This document shows positions 15,743 to 24,538 of a DNA stretch of 33,823 nucleotides, piece after piece; position 1 is the stretch's first letter, and each line of letters begins with the position of its first letter. Made by a program: the position numbers and the translations under genes. The stretch spans positions 1 to 33,823 of the forward strand of contig JADMKE010000015.1 in NCBI GenBank assembly GCA_018780035.1, given 5' to 3'. Below the pieces are notes generated by a model. It searched no databases, was not told where the DNA came from, and saw nothing but the letters and a program-made list of their open reading frames with translations. This DNA is from Candidatus Sericytochromatia bacterium (lineage in GTDB: Bacteria > Cyanobacteriota > Sericytochromatia > UBA7694).

Positions 15743-17047
15743 ATGAGTTCAAGTCAAGAATGGATGAAACGCCGCGAAGCGGTCATGCCTCGGGGTGTGG
15801 CTCAGATCATTGCTGGAGCCTCTGCTGCTTCGGGTCAGGGTGCCCTGATCAGCGATGCCGACGGCAGACAATTGATCGACTTTGCCAGCGGCATTGGCGT
15901 CACCAATACCGGTCACTGCCCTCCTGAGGTGGTTGCCGCAATTCAAAAACAGGCAGAAACCCTGATGCATGCCTGCATTCACGTTGCCACATACGAACCC
16001 TATCTCGAACTCTGCGAAAAACTCGCGGGGATGTTTCCCCACGGCGATCGGACCAAGGTCTTTTTGACCAATACCGGCGCTGAAGCCGTCGAAAACGCAA
16101 TTAAAATTGCCCGCCAGGCCACGGGTCGCCCTGCGGTGATCTGTTTTAGCGAAGGCTTTCATGGCCGGACTTTGATGGCCCTGACCCTGACCTCCAAAGT
16201 CGGGTATAAAACGGGCTGCGGGCCTTTTGCTCCCGAGGTCTATCGCCTGCCTTACCCCAATTATTTCCGCTACCACGACGGCCTCGACCAAAAGGCTTTT
16301 GTTGAGCGCGAATTGGAGCGCTTTCGCCAAGCCTTGGTAAACATGGTGGCCCCCGAGCAGGTGGCCGCAGTGATCCTGGAACCCATTCAAGGGGAAGGCG
16401 GCTTTGTGCCCGCCCCAGCAGAATACCTGCAGGGCCTGCGCAAAATCTGCGATCAACACGGCATTTTGATGATTCTCGACGAAGTGCAAAGTGGTTTTGG
16501 CCGTGCCGGCGATTGGTGTGCTTATGCGGCTTCGGGTGTCACCCCCGACCTCTCCACCTGGGCCAAAGCCATGGGGGGCGGCCTGCCGATGGCCTGTGTG
16601 ATTGGCAAAGCCGAGATCATGGACGCCTGCCAGCCCGGCACTTTGGGCGGTACTTATGGCGGCAATCCGGTTTCCTGTGCCGCTTCGCTGGCGGTGCTTA
16701 AACTCATGGAACGCGACAATTTGCCGCAACGCGCATCCCAATTGGGAGAGATTATTACTTCCCGCTTCCGTCAGATTCAAGAAAAATGTTCGCTGGTGGC
16801 TGATGTGCGTGGCCGGGGCATGATGATGGCGATGGAATTTTGCCACGACCGCGACCCGCTGAAACCGGCGGGAGATGTCGTTAAGGCGATCATCTCCGCC
16901 TGCCACGAGGCCGGTCTGTTGGTGATCAACGCCGGAGCGGCAGGCAATGTAATTCGCACCCTGCCCCCGCTGATCATCTCCGAAGACCAGCTCAACCAGG
17001 CCTTGGACATTCTCGAAGCGCAGATCCTCAAATACGCCCCTGACTGA
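15743..17047 (+). CDS. Class-III PLP-dependent aminotransferase (4-aminobutyrate aminotransferase-like)
   Basis: 434 residues from ATG 15743, preceded by AGCAGG; the frame is open further upstream to a TTG at 15704, but that adds a non-conserved stretch. Family motifs are present: FASGIGVTNTGHCPPEV, LTNTGAEAVENAIKIAR, GFHGRTLMALTLTSK, ILDEVQSGFGRAG and the Schiff-base Lys275 in STWAKAMGGGLP. It should transfer the omega-amino group of GABA or a related diamine-derived substrate to 2-oxoglutarate. The next gene is a flavin amine oxidase, suggesting a shared amine or polyamine catabolic role, although substrate cannot be decided from sequence. Complete and without visible lesions. Confidence 0.93.
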   Translation: MSSSQEWMKRREAVMPRGVAQIIAGASAASGQGALISDADGRQLIDFASGIGVTNTGHCPPEVVAAIQKQAETLMHACIHVATYEPYLELCEKLAGMFPHGDRTKVFLTNTGAEAVENAIKIARQATGRPAVICFSEGFHGRTLMALTLTSKVGYKTGCGPFAPEVYRLPYPNYFRYHDGLDQKAFVERELERFRQALVNMVAPEQVAAVILEPIQGEGGFVPAPAEYLQGLRKICDQHGILMILDEVQSGFGRAGDWCAYAASGVTPDLSTWAKAMGGGLPMACVIGKAEIMDACQPGTLGGTYGGNPVSCAASLAVLKLMERDNLPQRASQLGEIITSRFRQIQEKCSLVADVRGRGMMMAMEFCHDRDPLKPAGDVVKAIISACHEAGLLVINAGAAGNVIRTLPPLIISEDQLNQALDILEAQILKYAPD

Positions 17048-17049
17048 GT

Positions 17050-17091
17050 GTTTTTTTCAGACAGAACGCTGTTTTGCATCCTGAAAAAAAC
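17050..17091. repeat. 11-bp perfect inverted repeat between aminotransferase and amine oxidase genes
   Basis: GTTTTTTTCAG (17050-17060) is the exact reverse complement of CTGAAAAAAAC (17081-17091), separated by 20 nt. It fills most of the 61-nt gap and ends a few bases before the Shine-Dalgarno TTAGGAGA. The A/T-rich stem without a downstream T-run is not a standard terminator; it may modulate expression of the downstream gene. Confidence 0.6.
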
Positions 17092-17108
17092 AACTTAGGA
17101 GATTCTGT

Positions 17109-18653
17109 ATGAAATTTACATTTGCCCGCCGCAAAGCTATCAACTCTGCGCTCTTGACAGCTGTTTTGGTTTTGGGCCTGCTGCCTGCCTGCCAGCCCCA
17201 AGCCACAGAACCTGAGAAAAAGCCCGCTGAGCAAAGCCATGCGACCCCCAACCACACCGCCCAGTCAGCCAACGATCCCACTGAGCAAAAAGAGGTCGAT
17301 GTCTTAATTGTCGGTGGCGGTTTGTCGGGCCTGAGTACCGCTTACCAACTCAAAAAATCCGGAATCAGCTACCGGGTCTTGGAACTGGCGCCGCGTGTGG
17401 GGGGGCGGGTGCGCACAGGCAGCTACCCCGAAAAACTCCACGCCGAAGTCGGCTTGGCTGAATTCTGGGACGGCAATCCGGCCCTGGAGATCGTCAAAGA
17501 ACTTAAGGTGCCGATGGAGCGTGTAGATACAGGTCTCTCCAGCTTTATCGTCGACGGCAAGGTCTATCCGTTTAAAGGCAAAACCAACCAAGAGTTTATC
17601 GCCAGCGTGCTTAATCCCGACGAATACAAGCTCTGGCAGGCCTGGGACGCCAAAATGGAAAAACTGTTGCACGAAGTCGAAGCGGGCCATGCCTCGGGCC
17701 AGATGCCCAAAGAATTGCTGGCGCTCAAAGCACTGAGCTTTGCCGATTGGCTCAAAAAAGAGAACTTGCCCCCACTCGGTTTAAAGCTGATCCACGCCGT
17801 TTTGGCCCCCGAGGTAGGTACGCCCTTGGAGCGCATCAGTGCGCTTGATGGCATTGCCGAATGGCATCTCTTTGTCGGCCAAGGGGCCATGCCCAACCAT
17901 GTCGTCGGCGGCAACCAAAATCTGACCGAGGCCATTGCCGAACATATTGGCAAAGAACATATCTCTCTGAATACCCAGGTCACCAATGTGGTCGATGGCC
18001 CCGAAGGGGTTGAAATTCGCGCTGTAGACACCTCCAATTTCAAAAACAAAACCTTCAAAGCCAAACATGCCGTATTGGCGATTCCGCTCTATCGCCTGTT
18101 TGAATTACAATTTCGCCCCCGTTTGAGTGAAACTATTTACCAGGCGATTCACAGCCAAAGCTGGGGGGCGTATTTTACTGCCCATGTCATGCTCGACAAA
18201 AGCGCAGAGAAGTATTGGACGATTGACGGAGCCAATGCCTTGCCTCTCTTAACAGGCGGGCCCCTGGGCGTCATCTACCCTGGCCAGGGCAGCGGCGATG
18301 GCAAACATGTTTTGATCAATTTGCTGATCACTGGGGACTTTGCCGAGGGCTACAATGCCCGCACGGGGTCGTTTGACGATGTGCAAAAACAAATCGAAGC
18401 AGAATTTGAAAAGACCTTTCCCGGCATTGGTAGCCAGATTCGCAAATTTACCTTTTTTAGGTACCATCCCCGCGCCATTGCCTCTTGGCCAGTGGGACGC
18501 TCGCGTTTTGACGAACTCTCAAACGGCCTGCGCAAGGCCCATGGCCATTTGTATTTTGGCGGGGATTTTACCGAAAGCTCCCATTCTGATGGCGCGGTGA
18601 TTGCTGCCCAACGGGTGAGCAAACAGATCGCCGAAGTGCTGGGCAAAAAGTGA
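17109..18653 (+). CDS. Flavin-containing amine oxidase, predicted lipoprotein
   Basis: 514 residues. The N-terminus has Arg-Arg-Lys followed by a hydrophobic stretch and the lipobox LPAC (LVLGLLPACQP), so it is exported and lipid-anchored; the twin arginines raise the possibility of Tat export, which suits a cofactor-loaded protein. The FAD-binding fold starts with VLIVGGGLSGLSTAYQLKKS (about residue 64) and continues with LAPRVGGRVRTG. The C-terminal FAD segment is LYFGGDFTESSHSDGAVIAA. It belongs to the monoamine/polyamine oxidase superfamily, which oxidises amines with O2 to aldehyde, ammonia and H2O2. Substrate is unknown. AGGAG precedes the start. Downstream of, and probably functionally linked with, the aminotransferase. 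Confidence 0.92.
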   Translation: MKFTFARRKAINSALLTAVLVLGLLPACQPQATEPEKKPAEQSHATPNHTAQSANDPTEQKEVDVLIVGGGLSGLSTAYQLKKSGISYRVLELAPRVGGRVRTGSYPEKLHAEVGLAEFWDGNPALEIVKELKVPMERVDTGLSSFIVDGKVYPFKGKTNQEFIASVLNPDEYKLWQAWDAKMEKLLHEVEAGHASGQMPKELLALKALSFADWLKKENLPPLGLKLIHAVLAPEVGTPLERISALDGIAEWHLFVGQGAMPNHVVGGNQNLTEAIAEHIGKEHISLNTQVTNVVDGPEGVEIRAVDTSNFKNKTFKAKHAVLAIPLYRLFELQFRPRLSETIYQAIHSQSWGAYFTAHVMLDKSAEKYWTIDGANALPLLTGGPLGVIYPGQGSGDGKHVLINLLITGDFAEGYNARTGSFDDVQKQIEAEFEKTFPGIGSQIRKFTFFRYHPRAIASWPVGRSRFDELSNGLRKAHGHLYFGGDFTESSHSDGAVIAAQRVSKQIAEVLGKK

Positions 18654-18686
18654 AGCACAAAAAGTAAAGAGCCAAACAATCCCCTC

Positions 18687-19919
18687 ATGTCACCAACAGA
18701 TATCTTCCAGGTCAAATACATTCAAATGGCCATTCCGGTCTTCTTTGTGTGTATTGTCTTAGAGGCCCTCTATTCTTGGGTCAAACACAAACAGTTTTAC
18801 AATTTACACGACTCACTCAACGATTTGGCCTGCGGTTCCCTTGACCAGATTCTGGAGATTTTTTACAAGGCCTTTTTCTTTGGGGCCTATCTCTGGATCT
18901 ATGAACATCTGCGCTTAAATACCCTGCCCGCTGAACAGGTCTGGGTCTGGGCTGCCTGTTTTCTCGGAGCAGACTTGGCGTATTATTGGTTTCACCGCTG
19001 CAGCCACCGGGTTTGGCTGGTCTGGAGCGGGCATGGCCCCCACCACCAGAGCGAAGAGTATAACCTGACTGTGGCCCTGCGCCAGGGCATGTTGGAGCGC
19101 TGTTTCTCTTGGGTTTTTGGTCTGCCGCTGGCTTTGTTGGGCTTTCCACCCCTGGTATATTTGGCCTGCAGCCAGTTTCAGACCATTTACCAATTCTTTG
19201 TCCACACCCGTGCTGTGGGCAAACTCGGCCCATTGGAGTGGGTGATGAATACCCCTTCGCACCACCGGGTGCATCACGGCAAAAATGTGGAGTATATCGA
19301 CAAGAATTACGCGGGGGTCTTTATTGTCTGGGACCGCCTGTTTGGCACCTTTGAGCCCGAGGTGGCTGAACCGGTGTATGGCACTGTCAAAGCCTTAAAA
19401 TCCTGGAATCCGCTCTGGGCCCATGGGGTCTTTTTCAACGAAATGTTTCAGCAGATGCGCGGTTTGCCTCTACACCAGGCTCTGCAGGTGCCTTTTCGCC
19501 CGCCCGGCTGGCACCCGGCGCAGTCCGAGCCCGAAATACCGGTCGTAGATGTTGCCAGTTATGTTAAATACCGCACGAATCGCCCCAAGAGCCTCAATAT
19601 CTGGCTTTTGCTTCAATTTGTGATTTGGCTCTTGCTGAGCACGGTTTTTTTGGAAGTGGCTCCCCAATGGCCATTGCTGCCCGCTTGGGGTGCAGGCCTG
19701 GCTTTGATGCTGGGCTTTGTCGCAGTCGGGGCCTTGACCGAAGCCAAACGCTGGCTGATCTCTCATGAGCTGGGGCGGGTGGCGCTGAGCCTCTTGGCTC
19801 TGGCCCTGCTGCCGCTGCCGCTGCTTGCCCAAATTGGCTTGGGGACATGGGCGGTCTTGGCCGGTGGAGTGAATGGCTATCTCAGTAAAAACACACAGGG
19901 CTTGAATGAGCAAAATTGA
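18687..19919 (+). CDS. Fatty acid hydroxylase / sterol desaturase family membrane protein
   Basis: 410 residues. The di-iron histidine boxes are FHRCSH, HGPHHQ and SHHRVHH (between about residues 99 and 197), in the order and spacing of this family, with membrane helices before and between them. A C-terminal ~120 residue hydrophobic region (IWLLLQFVIWLLLSTVFLEV and later helices) extends beyond the minimal domain, as seen in some alkylglycerol monooxygenase-like bacterial members. Such enzymes hydroxylate or desaturate lipid chains in the membrane using O2. The Shine-Dalgarno before ATG 18687 is poor. Its end overlaps the next gene by 14 nt, so those two are co-expressed. Confidence 0.9.
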   Translation: MSPTDIFQVKYIQMAIPVFFVCIVLEALYSWVKHKQFYNLHDSLNDLACGSLDQILEIFYKAFFFGAYLWIYEHLRLNTLPAEQVWVWAACFLGADLAYYWFHRCSHRVWLVWSGHGPHHQSEEYNLTVALRQGMLERCFSWVFGLPLALLGFPPLVYLACSQFQTIYQFFVHTRAVGKLGPLEWVMNTPSHHRVHHGKNVEYIDKNYAGVFIVWDRLFGTFEPEVAEPVYGTVKALKSWNPLWAHGVFFNEMFQQMRGLPLHQALQVPFRPPGWHPAQSEPEIPVVDVASYVKYRTNRPKSLNIWLLLQFVIWLLLSTVFLEVAPQWPLLPAWGAGLALMLGFVAVGALTEAKRWLISHELGRVALSLLALALLPLPLLAQIGLGTWAVLAGGVNGYLSKNTQGLNEQN

Positions 19920-20766
19920 CTGGGACCCGGATACGACCCAAGGCAAAATCATCATGACCCTTTTTCATTGGCTGTTTTTGGGCTTGGGCCTGATGGGCCT
20001 GTACAATCTGGGCACGCTCTTGCTTACGGGCAGCCTTTGGGTGCACTCAGGCAACCGCAGTCAGGCCAATTGGGCTTTGCTCAATGCCACAGATGCACCC
20101 ATGGGTTTTCTTTGGGGCCTGTTGCAAATGTTTATCTGTCTGATGCTGGGCGGGCTGGCTGTCTTTTTATTCTTTAACCAAAAGGGCACCGGCTTTGAAG
20201 ACATGGTCTATTTGGATGTCAACTATCCCCCCGGCCAGGCTCCCCAAGAAAATGCATTGCCAAGCGCGTTGGCATCACCCTCCCCAACGCGTTTAAAACC
20301 CTTGGCCTTTTCCTGTCAGGCCACACTGGCCACCGCCCCTGCTGCGATCGTCAGCGACATTTTTAATCTCTCGCTTTGGCCCAGCTTTCAAGGCTATGGT
20401 CCCCTGCCAGGCATTGCGGGTGCTGAATTTGAAGGCAGACCTACTCCCGACTGGGTGGGCACCCGGATTCGGGTCACCAATACCGATGGTTCCAGCCATA
20501 TCGAAGAGGTCAAGTCTTGGGATGGCCGCCAATTGGTGATGGAACTGGGGTCTTTTTCGCCACCTCTGGAGCGGCTGGCCAGTCATTTTGTTGAAACATG
20601 GCAGTTTGTTCCGCTTCCTTCTGGCCATACCCTTGTAAAACGCCAGTTTTTGCTCTATCCCCGCTCATGGCTGGGCCGTCTTTGGCTCAAGGGTATCGCT
20701 CTGATGCTCAAACAGGCGGTGCAGCGGCATTTGGTGCAGATGGAGGCTGACAGCAAAAAAAAATAA
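19906..20766 (+). CDS. Membrane-anchored SRPBCC-fold protein
   Basis: 286 residues. The N-terminus has two hydrophobic helices (TLFHWLFLGLGLMGLYNLG and FLWGLLQMFICLMLGGLAVF). The C-terminal domain from about residue 130 has the START/SRPBCC pattern: IVSDIFNLSLWPSFQGYGPL, then WVGTRIRVTNTDG, ERLASHFVETWQFVPLPSGH and a long final helix (LKGIALMLKQAVQRHLVQME). These folds bind hydrophobic ligands. The 14-nt overlap with the hydroxylase gene suggests it handles the same lipid or its product at the membrane; that is inference. AGGG lies before ATG 19906. Confidence 0.75.
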   Translation: MSKIDWDPDTTQGKIIMTLFHWLFLGLGLMGLYNLGTLLLTGSLWVHSGNRSQANWALLNATDAPMGFLWGLLQMFICLMLGGLAVFLFFNQKGTGFEDMVYLDVNYPPGQAPQENALPSALASPSPTRLKPLAFSCQATLATAPAAIVSDIFNLSLWPSFQGYGPLPGIAGAEFEGRPTPDWVGTRIRVTNTDGSSHIEEVKSWDGRQLVMELGSFSPPLERLASHFVETWQFVPLPSGHTLVKRQFLLYPRSWLGRLWLKGIALMLKQAVQRHLVQMEADSKKK

Positions 20767-20838
20767 CCCCTTGCTATGTGTGAGCGAATGGACATACGAT
20801 TTTTTTAAACTCTTTTGATTCTAAAGGCGGGCGATACG

Positions 20839-22083
20839 ATGTCAGGACCAGAATTCAACCCATTTCGGCTAACCGATTCCACTGCATTTCAACCGATTAA
20901 AATCACAGAAAAAGCGACCCCCCAAGCACCTGCAAAAGAAGGCCAACTGACGCGGGAGGTGGTCGAAACGGCAGCAAAGGCAACAAAAAATGGCAGCCTG
21001 AGCAAAGCGGAATATGTTGATCTGTTGGGTAAAATGAATGCCGACGGAGCGCTGACAAAAACCGAAAAAGGATTTCTCAGCCATCTGCTGGCGGGCTCCA
21101 ATCAGGCGAGTCCCAGCAAACTCTACCAGAGTTTGGCAGACTTCGATGCGGGAACCAAACAAGACCACAGTTTTAATCTCGTCGATTTTGACGAAAATGG
21201 GGATCAACTTATCGATGAGCAAGACGCCTTTGCTGCGATGGGCCTCTCTGGCGCGTATCCTGATGATATGACTTTCAGTCTTGTGCCAGAACCTACTTTT
21301 GAGTTATCTGAAGATCACAAAGCCTGTGAAGTGACTCAACCGCCGCCAGAACCCATGGGTTTACAGGAACTCGAACATGGCTTGGCATGGAGTGATGCGG
21401 TGGCAACAACCAAAAGGGATGTTTCGCTGAGGAAAAGTGAGGCCGAAATGCGCTCACTTACCGCTACTGCGGCAAAAGCCATGGTCGGTAGTTCACAAGT
21501 GATGTGGGGCAAGCCAAATTTGAATATTGAGGATCCCGCGATCCACTGTCCTCAGGGGCCTTTCATCGCATATGTCAGAGCTGGCATCTTGAGCACAGCA
21601 GAGGCGAAGATCTTACTCGATACAACACACGGGAATTTGCGCGATATGATCGGAGGCAAGACTTGGGAACAGGTGCCCGCTGAAATGAAGTATGAGTTGG
21701 GTCAAAAAGATCTTCCCAAGCCCAAAGCCGGAGATATTGCTATCTTTGTCCCTAACCCTGACAAGGGTGATGAGCCTTTTCATTATGCCGTTTTTACGGG
21801 GGAGGGTTTAAACGTCGTGAGCGTTCAGTCAAATCTCTCGGCTAACGAAAAAACCCGCGAGAAAACTGATCCGCCCACCTTTAAAATGGAACTCGAACGT
21901 CAAGAACGAGAGAAAATCTTAGATAAACCTGGGATGGAGTACAATAAAAAGGCCTTGGAATTGTACCGCAAACATCCAGACAGCGAAAATCCGACGGTTG
22001 AAACGGATCTCGACACCTTGCTCAGATCAGATTTTTACGATTCAAGAGTCATTATCGTGCCTTTCCCATTCAAAAAACCTTGA
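20839..22083 (+). CDS. EF-hand protein with NlpC/P60-like C-terminal half, function unknown
   Basis: 414 residues from ATG 20839; an upstream in-frame TTG at 20815 is less likely. The N-terminus is low complexity without signal peptide, then a helical region and an EF-hand/dockerin-like loop at residues 118-129 (DENGDQLIDEQD) with all calcium-ligand positions filled. The C-terminal half shows IHCPQGPFIAYVRAGIL (Cys237) and KPKAGDIAIFV followed by HYAVFTGEG (His315). A Cys at the start of a helix, PxxGDIxxF and HxAxxxGxG is the general layout of NlpC/P60-like cysteine hydrolases. I do not recognise a named family. Base usage resembles the surrounding genes but is a little more AT-rich. Confidence 0.75.
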   Translation: MSGPEFNPFRLTDSTAFQPIKITEKATPQAPAKEGQLTREVVETAAKATKNGSLSKAEYVDLLGKMNADGALTKTEKGFLSHLLAGSNQASPSKLYQSLADFDAGTKQDHSFNLVDFDENGDQLIDEQDAFAAMGLSGAYPDDMTFSLVPEPTFELSEDHKACEVTQPPPEPMGLQELEHGLAWSDAVATTKRDVSLRKSEAEMRSLTATAAKAMVGSSQVMWGKPNLNIEDPAIHCPQGPFIAYVRAGILSTAEAKILLDTTHGNLRDMIGGKTWEQVPAEMKYELGQKDLPKPKAGDIAIFVPNPDKGDEPFHYAVFTGEGLNVVSVQSNLSANEKTREKTDPPTFKMELERQEREKILDKPGMEYNKKALELYRKHPDSENPTVETDLDTLLRSDFYDSRVIIVPFPFKKP

Positions 22084-22113
22084 TATCGTTAGGGGAAAAC
22101 AAGGGCTAAGCTT

Positions 22114-23082
22114 ATGAAGACGTCTTTTCGAACCCAATATGGCCCACCCAGTGTTCTGAGTATTCGTGAAATGCCTATTCCCGAACCCAAAGCGGGTGAA
22201 TTGTGTGTGCGCGTACGTGCTGCCACGGTTAACCGAACCGACTGCGGCGTTCTCTTTGGCGAGCCTTACCTATTTCGCTTCTTCGTCGGTTGGCCAAAAC
22301 CGCGCAAGGCTGCCACAGGCACAGATTTTGCTGGCGAAGTTGTGGCTCTTGGTTCGGGTGTGACCCGCTTTGCGGTGGGAGACCGGGTGATGGGCTTCGA
22401 TGACAACAATCTAGGCTCTCACGCCGAATACCTCTGCTTATCCGCTCAAAACGCCCTGATTCACATCCCCGAAGGGGTGTCTTTTGAACATGCTGCCGCC
22501 AGTATCGAAGGGGCCCACTATGCCCGGAATTTTATCAGCAAAGTCACAGTTAAGGCCGGTGACAAGGTCTTGGTCTATGGTGCGACAGGCGCGATCGGCT
22601 CTGCGGCTGTTGCGCTGTTGTATCATGCCGGTGTGCGGGTGACGGCCGTCTGTCCCGAAGCCCATTTTGCAGCTGTAAAAAAACTCGGTGCGGAGCGGAC
22701 AGTGGATTTTGCAGGTGGTCGCTGGCTGAGCGAATTAAAAGGCGAGCAATTTGCACATGTTTTTGATGCCGTCGGAAAACAGACCTTTGCTGTCTGTCGC
22801 CCCTTCCTGGCAAATACCGGCGCATATATTTCTTCCGAATTGGGACCCGGAGGTCAAAATATCACCTATTCCCTGCTGGCTCCCCTGATGTGGGGCCCCA
22901 AGGTTCGCTTTCCTCTGCCGATGGGAATTCCAGAATCTCTGGAGCTGGTGGCGGGCCTCTTGGCTGAAGGCAAGTACACGCCCCTGATTGATCGCCGTTT
23001 TGCCCTTGAGGAGATTGTCAAAGCCTTCGAATACGTCAGCTCAGGCCAGAAAATCGGAAACGTCTTGCTGATCCCCTCTTGA
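22114..23082 (+). CDS. Zinc-independent MDR-family NAD(P)-dependent oxidoreductase
   Basis: 322 residues. It has a GroES-like N-terminal domain (PKAGELCVRVRAATVNRTDC; GTDFAGEVVALGSGVTRFAV) and a Rossmann motif VYGATGAIGSAAVALLYHAG. It lacks the structural zinc-binding Cys cluster, placing it in the quinone oxidoreductase-like branch that uses NADPH. The substrate is unknown. AAGGG lies 8 nt before ATG 22114. A decayed relative lies at 23809-24538 beyond an opposite-strand VOC gene, so the area once carried two members of this family. Confidence 0.9.
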   Translation: MKTSFRTQYGPPSVLSIREMPIPEPKAGELCVRVRAATVNRTDCGVLFGEPYLFRFFVGWPKPRKAATGTDFAGEVVALGSGVTRFAVGDRVMGFDDNNLGSHAEYLCLSAQNALIHIPEGVSFEHAAASIEGAHYARNFISKVTVKAGDKVLVYGATGAIGSAAVALLYHAGVRVTAVCPEAHFAAVKKLGAERTVDFAGGRWLSELKGEQFAHVFDAVGKQTFAVCRPFLANTGAYISSELGPGGQNITYSLLAPLMWGPKVRFPLPMGIPESLELVAGLLAEGKYTPLIDRRFALEEIVKAFEYVSSGQKIGNVLLIPS

Positions 23083-23178
23083 GTTCGGCATACCCAATAG
23101 TCAAAACCATCAAGTCGTACACTTATTCAAGTTGATACTCTACTGGCTCACTTCAGGTTGCTTAATCAGATTTCCTTT

Positions 23179-23217
23179 GAATAACCTCATCGTTGAGGAA
23201 TTCGAATCAGGTTATTC
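23179..23217. repeat. Inverted repeat across the VOC gene stop codon
   Basis: GAATAACCT (23179-23187) and AGGTTATTC (23209-23217) are exact inverted repeats, and CCTCA/TGAGG (23185-23189 and 23194-23198) form a competing inner hairpin. It covers the end of the VOC gene. There is no T-run, so a terminator role is doubtful. Confidence 0.4.
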
Positions 23218-23750
23218 CCGGCCTTCAAACTCAGGGCGTCTTCCGCGTTTGCCTGTATGCGCAGATTTGCGAAGATCTGTTTGGCGAAGTCGGGAATCTG
23301 GCTTGGACTTTGGCTGTTTCTGGGCAGGTCCAGCTCAAAAGCGTCACCGGTTTTGTGCTCGGCAAAGGCCTCTCCCTCAGACAATTCAATCAGAAAGGGC
23401 AATCCGGGTCTGCAGAGCCAAGCCACCCCCTGCGTCAGTGTCTGGATAGAAATCGGGTGTAGGAATAGGCCCTGCTCACTGAGTCTGGGGATCAGCGCCT
23501 GGAGTGAGGCTGTCTTTGCGCCAATATGGTGCAGTCCAGGCCCACGTTTTTTGAGTGCGCGGGCATAAGGGCCCTCAGCGATGGGTTGCAAAAACAGCAG
23601 TCTTGGGGCCCCCTCCGGGATGTCGACATACTGCTCCATTGTGCCTTCGGCCGGAAATGACGCCATTGCCTCTTTGTTGCAAAAGGCAGGGAGCCTTTCA
23701 GATAAGTAGCGAAGATCGGCCGTTAAGATTGCAATATGGTCGACAAACAT
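23187..23750 (-). CDS. VOC-superfamily (glyoxalase-like) protein
   Basis: 187 residues from ATG 23750; the frame is open to a TTG at 23777 but MFVDHIAILTADL is the natural start. FVDHIAIL and GLHHIGAKTASLQALIPRL are the two beta-alpha-beta starts of a vicinal-oxygen-chelate fold, and the spacing fits a methylmalonyl-CoA epimerase or glyoxalase-like protein. GGGGGGC lies about 9 nt upstream. It is transcribed against its neighbours and separates an intact MDR gene from a broken one. The C-terminal ~60 residues are not typical of the minimal VOC fold. Substrate unknown. Confidence 0.7.
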   Translation of the reverse strand: MFVDHIAILTADLRYLSERLPAFCNKEAMASFPAEGTMEQYVDIPEGAPRLLFLQPIAEGPYARALKKRGPGLHHIGAKTASLQALIPRLSEQGLFLHPISIQTLTQGVAWLCRPGLPFLIELSEGEAFAEHKTGDAFELDLPRNSQSPSQIPDFAKQIFANLRIQANAEDALSLKAGNNLIRIPQR

Positions 23751-23790
23751 GCGGTTTGGGCCCCCCGAATAACTCAAATAAAGTTCCTCG

Positions 23791-23799
23791 ATTATAACA
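23791..23799 (-). promoter_or_regulatory. Extended -10 promoter element for the VOC gene
   Basis: On the minus strand TGTTATAAT is a perfect extended -10 (TGN plus TATAAT) about 41 nt upstream of the VOC start codon. No good -35 is visible, as is common for extended -10 promoters. Confidence 0.5.
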
Positions 23800-23808
23800 C
23801 TAAAGGAT

Positions 23809-24538
23809 TTGGCGTCTCCGACCAGAATGGCCCAAGAAGACGCACTGAAAGTACTCTATACTTCAGCTATGTCCCTCCCTCTTTTGGCCACAAAACGGTA
23901 TATTCCCAAACTGCGCATCGCAGATTTGCGCTTCAGTGCAGCTGAAGCCGCTACTGCCTTTCGCGTTGGCGACCCCGTGTTTGGCTTTACGGGGGCCGGT
24001 TTTGGTGCCTATGCCGAGTTTGTCTGTCTGCCAGAAACCGGCCTCTTGGCTAGCAAACCGGCCAGCATGAGCTATCAGGAAGCTGCCGCCGTTTCTTTCG
24101 GGGCCCTGACCGCCCTGTATTTTCTGCGCGACTTGGCACAGGTTCAAGCGGGGCAAAAAGTGCTGGTCTATGGTGCTTCCGGTGGCATGGGCACCGCTGC
24201 TGTCCAGATCGCCCGGTCGCTGGGTGCACATGTCACCGGGGTCTGTAGCACTGCCAAAAAGCTCCCTGACAGAGCGCGGAATCTACCTGCCCGTCGCCGC
24301 TGAAATAGGCGACTATGTGCAGATGCTTTTGACCTCCCTGGCCAGGGCAAGCGGCTCCTCACGGGCATCTCGTCTCCAACCCCCAGAGGACCTCACCTAT
24401 CTGAAACGTCTGATCGATGCTGGCGAGCTTAAAACCGCCATCGACAGGTGCTTCGCTTTCGACGAGACGGCTCAGGCGCACCGCTACGCTGAACTGGGGC
24501 ACAAAAAGGGAAATGTTGTGGTCAGACTCGGGAGTTGA
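23809..24538 (+). pseudogene. Degraded MDR-family oxidoreductase with N-terminal loss and internal frame-changing deletion
   Basis: The first frame (23809-24303) matches the MDR fold from about 23943: AFRVGDPVFGFTGAGFGAYA, then VLVYGASGGMGTAAVQIARS and GVCSTAKK, then stops after a few nonsense residues. The second frame resumes at about 24257 with SSLTERGIYLPVA and continues through LKRLIDAGELKTAIDRCFAF to GNVVVRLGS at 24538, which is the family C-terminus. Relative to the intact gene at 22114, roughly 50 residues between the Rossmann start and the GAYI-like strand are missing and the frame changes at the junction. The GroES-like N-terminus is also absent. Upstream of 23943 no homology is visible. 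A fused read-through product is not possible without a frameshift. Confidence 0.85.

Noticed and set aside
15749..16906. Long open frame (385 codons) on the minus strand opposite the aminotransferase
   Set aside because: Its translation has no recognisable fold or motif and mirrors codon bias of the clearly real aminotransferase on the plus strand.
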